Part shown: piece by piece, positions 1-5,371 of the stretch | Layout of the letters: each line of letters begins with the position of its first letter | Position numbering within the stretch: position 1 is the first letter of the stretch | Assembly: GCA_030825745.1 (NCBI GenBank) | Contig: JAPJPH010000043.1 | Coordinates: forward strand, 1-7,691 | DNA: 7,691 bases | From: Anaerococcus sp. | Lineage (GTDB): Bacteria > Bacillota > Clostridia > Tissierellales > Peptoniphilaceae | Reading direction: 5' to 3' | Translations under genes and position numbers: made by a program | The notes under the pieces: model-generated | The model's database searches: none | Seen by the model: the letters and a program-made list of their open reading frames with translations, nothing else | What the model was told of the DNA's origin: nothing

Positions 1-1
1 G

Positions 2-49
2 TGCATAAAACGTCTAAAAATCCAGAATAATAACGTTTGCATTATTTTT
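2..49 (+). terminator. possible weak intrinsic terminator at the left edge
   Basis: TGC (2-4) plus AAACGT (8-13) can pair with ACGTTTGCA (33-41), leaving a three-base bulge at 5-7 and a 19-base loop. The T-rich run TTATTTTT follows at 42-49. This is the layout of a rho-independent terminator for a gene lying left of the window. The stem is short, the loop is large and the T run is interrupted, so it is weak. It could instead be part of a longer leader RNA for the downstream carrier gene. Confidence 0.3.
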
Positions 50-60
50 AAAAAGGTGGT

Positions 61-100
61 AATATGGATATAGATAAATAAATGATTTATCTTTCATGTT
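61..100 (+). promoter_or_regulatory. bulged leader hairpin upstream of brnQ
   Basis: Two nested inverted repeats form one long stem. AGATAAAT (72-79) pairs perfectly with ATTTATCT (85-92) around a five-base loop. AATATGGA (61-68) pairs with TTCATGTT (93-100), including two G-T wobbles, with TAT (69-71) bulged out. The hairpin contains a five-codon ORF (64-81, MDIDK) preceded by a GGTGG motif, and the ATG at 82. Both are therefore buried, while the brnQ Shine-Dalgarno at 115-119 lies outside. A weak promoter (TTGCAT at 37-42, 17-nt spacer, TAATAT at 60-65) would place the hairpin at the 5' end of the transcript. A regulatory or RNA-stabilising role is inference. Confidence 0.4.
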
Positions 101-112
101 GGAACATAAATA

Positions 113-120
113 AAGGAGGA
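113..120 (+). promoter_or_regulatory. brnQ ribosome binding site, supports the GTG start at 124
   Basis: AAGGAGGA is a near-perfect Shine-Dalgarno ending four bases before GTG 124. No comparable site stands before the in-frame ATG at 82, where only the hairpin sequence is found. The site therefore favours GTG 124 as the start of the carrier, although the spacing is slightly short. Confidence 0.6.
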
Positions 121-123
121 GTT

Positions 124-1437
124 GTGGATGTCTTAATAATTGGATTTGCTCTATTTGCGATGTTTTTTGGAGCAGGCAATCTGATTTTTCCACCTATGTT
201 AGGATTTATTTATGGTGACCAATGGTTGGTTAGTGGTCTTGCTTTTATATTATCTGGAGTTGGTCTAACCTTATTAACAGTAGTAAGTATGGCAAAGAAG
301 AAAGGTAGTGTAAGTGCATTTGTAGATATAGCTGGCAAGAAAATTGGACTTATGGTAATAATAATTATTTCATTAGCTATAGGACCTCTTGGAGCTATAC
401 CAAGGACTGGAGCGTTGAGTAGTGAAATCACTCAATCAGCTGGCGTACATATACCAACCGTAGCATTTGTACTAGTGTTTTTTATTCTTACTTTAGTATT
501 TTCTATTACTGAAAGTAAGGTAATCGATATCATAGGCAAATACTTAACACCTATACTTTTACTAGTTTTGGCTATAATGATAGTAAAAGGCATTTTAAAT
601 CCAACAGGCGGCTTTGCTAGAATCGAGCAGGCAAAATCTTCAATTTTTGCAAATTCTATGATTGAAGGTTATAACACCATGGATTCACTTGCAGCAATAG
701 CCTTTACTCCAATAATTGTCAAGGCAGTTATTGATAAAGGCCATGAGAAATCACTTGTAAAAACGACACTAAAAGCATCAGTCATAGCTGTTTTAGGGCT
801 AAGTTTGGTATATCTATCACTTACATATTTGGGATCAAGAATGAGTCTAGAACTTCAATCAGATACAAGTAGGGTTGAGTTACTAACTGCAATTGCATCA
901 AGTATATTAGGTGATTTTGGTAAGTATATATTATCATCTATCATAACTCTAGCATGTTTTACAACATCTATTGGGCTAACAACATCAATTTCTAATATAT
1001 TTGAGGAACTTTCTAATGGAAAAATCAAATACAAGGTAAGTGTTATTGCTATAACAATTATATCCCTTATCCTATCTTTAGGAGGAGTTGATACTATAAT
1101 AGAATATGTAAATCCTCTATTAAATTTCATATATCCTATAGTAATAATTATGATTATATTTAATATATATAACAGGCCTATAGATAAGAGGGTAAGAAGA
1201 TTAAGCTTTATTATAGTAATTATAATATCAGCTTTGGAATCTTTAATTCAAATGTATAACATTATAAAAACGAATACTGCTCTTACAAGTAATATTTTAG
1301 ATCAATCTACAAGTTTTATTAGAGATAGATTAGATTTAATACCACTTAGTGGAGTAGGTTTTACTTGGGTTATACCAACAGTTGTTGTATTTTTACTAGC
1401 CTATATTATATGTGGACATAAAAAAGCTATATCATAG
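124..1437 (+). CDS. brnQ: branched-chain amino acid carrier, BrnQ/LIV-II family
   Basis: This is a membrane symporter that takes up leucine, isoleucine and valine, coupled to sodium or protons in characterised relatives. With the GTG start it is 437 residues, the usual BrnQ length. Its N-terminus then reads MDVLIIGFALFAMFFGAG, the family's first-helix signature, continuing to NLIFPP. The conserved GPLGAIPRTG lies near residues 87-96. About twelve hydrophobic segments span the protein. An in-frame ATG at 82 would add 14 polar residues (beginning MIYLSCWN) with no family resemblance, and it lies inside a hairpin, so I prefer 124. It is the first gene of the operon. The ATPase Shine-Dalgarno begins three bases after its stop. 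Placement ahead of a branched-chain 2-oxoacid oxidoreductase and an amino acid dehydrogenase fits an uptake role in catabolism. Exact substrate preference cannot be read from the sequence. Confidence 0.93.
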   Translation: MDVLIIGFALFAMFFGAGNLIFPPMLGFIYGDQWLVSGLAFILSGVGLTLLTVVSMAKKKGSVSAFVDIAGKKIGLMVIIIISLAIGPLGAIPRTGALSSEITQSAGVHIPTVAFVLVFFILTLVFSITESKVIDIIGKYLTPILLLVLAIMIVKGILNPTGGFARIEQAKSSIFANSMIEGYNTMDSLAAIAFTPIIVKAVIDKGHEKSLVKTTLKASVIAVLGLSLVYLSLTYLGSRMSLELQSDTSRVELLTAIASSILGDFGKYILSSIITLACFTTSIGLTTSISNIFEELSNGKIKYKVSVIAITIISLILSLGGVDTIIEYVNPLLNFIYPIVIIMIIFNIYNRPIDKRVRRLSFIIVIIISALESLIQMYNIIKTNTALTSNILDQSTSFIRDRLDLIPLSGVGFTWVIPTVVVFLLAYIICGHKKAIS

Positions 1438-1440
1438 CTT

Positions 1441-1447
1441 AGGAGGT
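1441..1447 (+). promoter_or_regulatory. ribosome binding site that points to an ATT start
   Basis: AGGAGGT is a full Shine-Dalgarno immediately after the brnQ stop (1435-1437). Five bases later comes ATT at 1453, in frame with the P-loop ATPase. There is no in-frame ATG, GTG or TTG between the brnQ stop and the Walker A codons. This site therefore decides the start. Confidence 0.65.
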
Positions 1448-1452
1448 GGCTT

Positions 1453-2139
1453 ATTTTCGATAAAAGAATAAATATTATCTATGGCCACTTTGGCAGTGGC
1501 AAGAGTGAATTTTCAATAAACTACGCCTTATATCTAAGGGAGAAATTTGATAAGGTAGCCTTGGTTGATTTAGACATAATAAATATGTATTTTAGAACGA
1601 GGGAGAGAACTGATTATCTTAAAGATAAGGGCATAGAGGTATTTTCATCTATAAGAGGTGATAAGGATGTGCTAGACTTGCCTGCCTTAGATCCTGCTAT
1701 TTTAAAGCCCCTTCAGAATAAGGAGTATAAGGCGATACTAGATTGTGGAGGTGATCCAAAAGGAGCTTTGATCCTAAGGACCTATACTCCATATTTAAAA
1801 GAAGCAGATAATATATTTGTAGTAAATGTAAATAGACCTGAAACTAGTGATGTTAATCACATAATCTCATATATGAATGAAATAGAAGGTATGAGTGGAC
1901 AAAGGATTTCAAGAATTATTAATACTACACATATGCTAAAAGATACAAAAGTAAGTGATGTTTTAAAAGGTCATGAAATTGTAAAAGAGGTTTCAAAAAT
2001 TAGAAACTTAGATTTTACGCTAGATGTTTGTATAAAACCGGTAGCAGATGAAATTTTAAAAGATAGCAATATAGCAGAAGAAATAAAAGAAAAAATATTC
2101 CCGATCGATTTATATTTTAGGTCAGATTGGATGATGTAG
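1453..2139 (+). CDS. P-loop ATPase of unknown role, 2-oxoacid oxidoreductase operon partner
   Basis: This is a 228-residue soluble nucleotide-binding protein. A Walker A motif, GHFGSGKS, is at residues 11-18. VDLDIIN at 38-44 and ILDCGGD at 96-101 look like the acidic second-strand and Walker B elements of the MinD/ParA/NifH-like (SIMIBI) class. MYFRTRE at 45-51 resembles a motif I recall from uncharacterised Firmicutes ATPases encoded beside VOR/KOR genes. That recollection is unverified. The reading frame is open from 1438, but the first standard start codon is a TTG at 1561, which would delete the whole P-loop. The Shine-Dalgarno at 1441-1447 instead points to ATT 1453. The stop codon overlaps the next gene's Shine-Dalgarno (TAGGAGG, 2137-2143), so translation of the two is probably coupled. 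It could be a maturation or regulatory factor for the oxidoreductase. That role is inference, and no substrate can be assigned. Confidence 0.8.
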   Translation: MFDKRINIIYGHFGSGKSEFSINYALYLREKFDKVALVDLDIINMYFRTRERTDYLKDKGIEVFSSIRGDKDVLDLPALDPAILKPLQNKEYKAILDCGGDPKGALILRTYTPYLKEADNIFVVNVNRPETSDVNHIISYMNEIEGMSGQRISRIINTTHMLKDTKVSDVLKGHEIVKEVSKIRNLDFTLDVCIKPVADEILKDSNIAEEIKEKIFPIDLYFRSDWMM

Positions 2140-2148
2140 GAGGTTATA

Positions 2149-2379
2149 ATGGCAAGTGAAACTAGAAAGGGCAGAGTTGAAATTAAAGTAGACCAATGTA
2201 AGGGATGCGGACTTTGTGTAAGCGTTTGTCCTAAAAATGTTTTGGAATTACAGATGGATACCATTAACGCAAAGGGTTATTCACCAAGCAAGGCAGTAAG
2301 GATGGATGATTGTATAGCCTGTGGAAACTGCGCTATTACATGTCCAGATTCAGTAATATCTGTTTATAAGGTTGATTAG
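2149..2379 (+). CDS. 2-oxoacid:ferredoxin oxidoreductase ferredoxin (delta) subunit
   Basis: This is a 76-residue protein with two ferredoxin-type [4Fe-4S] motifs: CKGCGLCVSVCP at residues 17-28 and CIACGNCAITCP at 55-66. All eight cysteines and both prolines are intact. It is a KorD/VorD-type subunit that relays electrons from the thiamine diphosphate site to external ferredoxin. The short basic N-terminus and the spacer between the clusters are usual for the subunit rather than for free 2[4Fe-4S] ferredoxin, and the genes for the other three subunits follow at once. The ATG at 2149 follows AGGAGG (2138-2143), which overlaps the previous stop codon. The vorB Shine-Dalgarno overlaps this gene's own stop in the same way. 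Subunit letters differ between organisms, so I leave the symbol blank. Confidence 0.93.
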   Translation: MASETRKGRVEIKVDQCKGCGLCVSVCPKNVLELQMDTINAKGYSPSKAVRMDDCIACGNCAITCPDSVISVYKVD

Positions 2380-2387
2380 GAGGAGAT

Positions 2388-3449
2388 ATGAGTAAAGTAC
2401 TAATGAAGGGTAATGAGGCTGTAGCTGAAGCTGCTATTAGAGCAGGTTGTATGCATTATTTTGGCTATCCTATTACACCTCAATCAGAGATACCAGAATA
2501 TTTTGCAAGAAAATTACCAAAAGTAGGTGGAGAATTTGTCCAAGCTGAAAGTGAAATTGCATCAGTATATATGCTATATGGTGCTGCATCAGCTGGATAT
2601 AGATGCATGACATCATCATCAGGACCAGGAATTAGCTTGATGCAAGAAGGAATTTCATCAGCTGCAGGAAGTGACCTACCTATGGTTATAGTAAATATGA
2701 TGAGAGGTGGCCCAGGACTAGGATCTATCCAACCATCACAAACAGATTATTTCCAAACAACTAGGGGTGGTGGAAATGGTGATTATAGAGTTTTAGCATA
2801 TGCACCAAGCAATATCCAAGAGCTAGTAGATTGTACAATGATGGCCTTTGAAAAAGCTGACAAATGGAGAATGCCAGCCTTTATAATGGCTGATGGTATG
2901 CTAGGACAGATGATGGAACCTGTAGAATTTCCAGAAGAATCTGTTGATTTAGATAAATTAGTAAAAAAAGAATGGGCTACAAATGGTGAAAGTGGTGAAA
3001 GAGGACATAGAAATGTTATCACATCCTTAGAACTATCAACACCAGAGCTAGAAAAAATTAACTTTAAAAGAGCTGAAAAATATAAACAAATCATGGAAGA
3101 AGAAACCATGGTTGAAGTAGAAGGTCTAGATGATTGCGACATAGTTATAACTTCTTATGGATCTAGTGCAAGGATTGTAAAAACATCTGTTGATATACTT
3201 AGACAAGAAGGTATTAAAGCAGGAATTATTAGACCAATAGCAGTATGGCCTTTCCCATTTGATGCCTACAAAGATCTAGTAGATAAGGATGTATTAGTAG
3301 TTGAAATGAATAATGGCCAAATGCTAGAAGATGTAAAAATGGCAATTGAGGGAAGATGTCCAATTCATTTTTACAATAGACTTGGAGGAATGGTTCCTTC
3401 AGCAGAGGAAATAGCTAATAAGGCTAGAGAGATACTTGGGAGGAAGTAA
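2388..3449 (+). CDS. vorB: 3-methyl-2-oxobutanoate:ferredoxin oxidoreductase subunit VorB (alpha type)
   Basis: This is a 353-residue cytoplasmic subunit that pairs with the thiamine diphosphate-binding subunit. Together they oxidatively decarboxylate branched 2-oxoacids with CoA, giving isobutyryl-, isovaleryl- or 2-methylbutyryl-CoA, CO2 and reduced ferredoxin. The pyrimidine-binding fold shows YFGYPITPQSE (24-34) and FVQAESE (50-56), the latter carrying the glutamates that activate the cofactor. SSGPG (78-81 region) and MMRGGPGLG (104-112) follow. The C-terminal third (about 245-353) has a transketolase C-like fold, including DIVITSYGSSAR and VVEMNNGQM. Length and motifs match the VorB/KorA group. 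VOR rather than 2-oxoglutarate specificity is inferred from BrnQ and the leucine-type dehydrogenase in the operon. A clean AGGAGG lies four bases before the ATG. The stop TAA overlaps the next ATG by one base (TAATG). Confidence 0.92.
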   Translation: MSKVLMKGNEAVAEAAIRAGCMHYFGYPITPQSEIPEYFARKLPKVGGEFVQAESEIASVYMLYGAASAGYRCMTSSSGPGISLMQEGISSAAGSDLPMVIVNMMRGGPGLGSIQPSQTDYFQTTRGGGNGDYRVLAYAPSNIQELVDCTMMAFEKADKWRMPAFIMADGMLGQMMEPVEFPEESVDLDKLVKKEWATNGESGERGHRNVITSLELSTPELEKINFKRAEKYKQIMEEETMVEVEGLDDCDIVITSYGSSARIVKTSVDILRQEGIKAGIIRPIAVWPFPFDAYKDLVDKDVLVVEMNNGQMLEDVKMAIEGRCPIHFYNRLGGMVPSAEEIANKAREILGRK

Positions 3450-4201
3450 TGACAGCAAAGGCAAATGAAACAGTAATCTATGAAAAATCAAGGGCACTTA
3501 CTGATAAGACACTTCATTTCTGCCCAGGATGTACTCATGGTATAGTTCATAAATTAGTAGCAGAGTGTTTAGTAGAATTAGGCGTTGACCAAAAAGCAGT
3601 TGGTGTAGCTCCAGTAGGATGTGCTGCTCCTTCAACAGCATATTGGAATTTTGATATGACTCTAGCAGACCATGGTAGAGCCCCAGCTCAAGCTACTGGA
3701 ATTAAAAGAGTTGTTCCTGATAAGTTTGTATTTACCTACCAAGGTGATGGAGACTTAGCATCAATTGGTACCAACGAGATCATCCATGCAGCTCATAGGG
3801 GTGAAAATATTTCAGTTATATTTATAAACAATGCAATCTATGGTATGACAGGTGGACAAATGGCACCTACCTCTTTAGTAGGACAAATCACCACAACATC
3901 ACCTTATGGACGTGATGAAAAAACTGCAGGTAAACCACTTAGAGTAGCTGAAATGCTTTCAACTATAGAAGGTGCTAAATATGTAGAGAGAGTAGCAGTA
4001 AATTCACCTGGAAATATAAGAAAAGCTAAGGCTGCTATAAAAAGATGCTTTACTTACCAAATAGAAAACAAGGGATTTGGTATAGTAGAAATATTATCAA
4101 CATGCTCTACTAACTGGGGTATGACACCTGTTGAAGCTATGAAATGGGTAGATGATAATATGATACCTTATTATCCACTTGGTAAATTCAAGGAGGAATA
4201 G
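3449..4201 (+). CDS. vorA: 2-oxoacid:ferredoxin oxidoreductase thiamine diphosphate-binding (beta) subunit VorA
   Basis: This 250-residue subunit holds thiamine diphosphate and the cluster nearest to it. The cofactor and Mg2+ motif runs from GDGDLASIG (99-107) to NNAIYGMTGGQ (127-137). Four cysteines suited to the proximal [4Fe-4S] cluster are seen: C25 and C28 in CPGCTHG, C58 in PVGCAAP, and C219 in LSTCSTNWG. These are the positions expected in KorB/VorA-type beta subunits. The protein lacks the long C-terminal extension of pyruvate-type enzymes. Its ATG shares one base with the vorB stop, and a GGGAGGAAG Shine-Dalgarno sits inside the end of vorB, so the two are translationally coupled. 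This gives the 1:1 supply needed for a heterodimeric active site. The gene ends in TAG directly abutting the ATG of the gamma-subunit fusion gene. Confidence 0.93.
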   Translation: MTAKANETVIYEKSRALTDKTLHFCPGCTHGIVHKLVAECLVELGVDQKAVGVAPVGCAAPSTAYWNFDMTLADHGRAPAQATGIKRVVPDKFVFTYQGDGDLASIGTNEIIHAAHRGENISVIFINNAIYGMTGGQMAPTSLVGQITTTSPYGRDEKTAGKPLRVAEMLSTIEGAKYVERVAVNSPGNIRKAKAAIKRCFTYQIENKGFGIVEILSTCSTNWGMTPVEAMKWVDDNMIPYYPLGKFKEE

Positions 4202-5329
4202 ATGGAAAGAAGAATACTTTGCGCTGGATTTGGTGGTCAGGGAGTACTGGCTATGGGTCAGATGATTACCTACGCTGGAATGATTGAAAATTATGAAGTT
4301 ACTTGGATGCCATCATATGGACCAGAAATGAGAGGAGGTGCCGCAAACTGTTCTGTAGTTGTAGCAGATTCTGATATAGGAGCTCCAAACATAGATACTG
4401 CTACAGATGTAGTTGTAATGAATCAACCATCATTTGATAAATTCAAAGATATAGTAAAAGATGGCGGAAACCTATTTATAAACACATCATTGGTAAAAGA
4501 ACATGAATTTAGCAATGATAAAATAAATATCTACCATATACCTGCAACTGGCAAAGCGGTAGAGCTAGGTAATGCTAAAATGGCTAATATGGTTATGCTA
4601 GGGTCAATACTTGAAGTAACAGAGCTAGTAAAATTAGATTCAATAATAAAAGCTTTCGAAAAGGTTTTTGGTGATAAAAAGAAAAAACTAATACCAATGA
4701 ATAAAGTCGCCCTAGATGAGGGAATGAAACTAGCTAGATCAGAAGAAAAACCAGTAACTGAAGATAAGGTAGAGGGATATAGAAAAACACCTGAAAGTTT
4801 TGCTAAAACAGATGATGAAGTAGAAAAGTTCAAACTAGATTATGATGATTCTATCTTTGAAAGTCCAATAAAATGTGCAAAATTCGCCTTAGATTTTGAA
4901 AAAGATGGCAAAGAATACTATGAAAAAATCGCTAATGAAAGCGATGATGAATATAAGAATATATTTAAAGGATTGGCTGAGCAAGAGAGTGAGCATGTAA
5001 AATACCTTGAAAAACTAATAAAATCTATTGAAGATGGAAGCACAATAGAGGATATAGACTTAAGCGTGTCAGAAAATAACTTTATAGGCGATGATTTTAA
5101 AGTATCTGATGATAACCTAATAATCAGAGCATTAAGAAATGCCTTATATATAGAATCAACAGCCTTAGAATTTTACAAAAAAGCAAGTGAGAAAGTAGCT
5201 TGTGATAAATCTAAAAAAGTATACAAAGCCCTAATAAAATGGGAAGAATATCATTATGATCAAATAGATCAAAATACAAAGCTTCACCAAGATAGTTGGT
5301 GGGCAGACCAATCTTTTTCAAGAATGTAG
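4202..5329 (+). CDS. fusion: 2-oxoacid oxidoreductase gamma subunit with C-terminal ferritin-like di-iron domain
   Basis: This protein of 375 residues is about twice the usual 175-190 of a gamma subunit. Residues 1-178 are a KorC/VorC-type gamma domain, with GFGGQGV at 9-15 and SYGPEMRGGAANC at 38-50. Residues 179-217 are a charged Glu/Lys-rich linker. Residues 218-360 form a rubrerythrin/ferritin-like four-helix domain. Helix 1 has E233 in ExxGxxYY, helix 2 has E262 and H265 in ESEH, helix 3 has E318 in ExxAxxFY, and helix 4 has E348 and H351 in EEYH. The expected carboxylate and histidine iron ligands are therefore all present. There is no rubredoxin domain. The tail ends in DSWWADQSFSRM. 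The reading frame is continuous, without a stop or frameshift at the junction, so this is a genuine fusion. The gamma part completes the VOR complex. The ferritin-like part could detoxify peroxide or oxygen, or store iron. The gamma assignment is firm; the role of the fused domain is inference. Confidence 0.9.
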   Translation: MERRILCAGFGGQGVLAMGQMITYAGMIENYEVTWMPSYGPEMRGGAANCSVVVADSDIGAPNIDTATDVVVMNQPSFDKFKDIVKDGGNLFINTSLVKEHEFSNDKINIYHIPATGKAVELGNAKMANMVMLGSILEVTELVKLDSIIKAFEKVFGDKKKKLIPMNKVALDEGMKLARSEEKPVTEDKVEGYRKTPESFAKTDDEVEKFKLDYDDSIFESPIKCAKFALDFEKDGKEYYEKIANESDDEYKNIFKGLAEQESEHVKYLEKLIKSIEDGSTIEDIDLSVSENNFIGDDFKVSDDNLIIRALRNALYIESTALEFYKKASEKVACDKSKKVYKALIKWEEYHYDQIDQNTKLHQDSWWADQSFSRM

Positions 5330-5371
5330 CTAATAGAAAATACAAATAAAAAAATATATAAGGAGCAAATT

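Noticed and set aside
53..66. T-box antiterminator-like sequence (AAGGTGGTAATATG), tempting for a branched-chain amino acid transporter gene
   Set aside because: It matches only about 8 of 13 informative positions of the T-box core. The usual 3' partner of the first antiterminator helix (a CCTT-like sequence) is missing after the hairpin. Stem I and the specifier loop, if any, would lie outside the window.
82..123. ATG 82 as the start of brnQ
   Set aside because: It adds 14 residues unlike BrnQ N-termini, has no Shine-Dalgarno of its own and lies inside a strong hairpin. GTG 124 has AAGGAGGA directly upstream and gives the family-typical N-terminus.
1561..2139. TTG 1561 as the start of the ATPase gene (192 residues)
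   Set aside because: It would discard the Walker A motif encoded upstream in the same open frame, and it has no Shine-Dalgarno immediately before it.
4720..4850. Possible gene boundary or frameshift between the gamma domain and the ferritin-like domain
   Set aside because: The frame is continuous. No stop codon is seen, and no Shine-Dalgarno plus start pair precedes the ferritin-like part. A real fusion with a charged linker is the simpler reading.
5330..5371. Internal promoter or terminator before the dehydrogenase gene
   Set aside because: The 42-nt gap is A-rich but contains no stem-loop with a T run and no paired -35/-10 elements. Only the AAGGAG ribosome binding site is supported.
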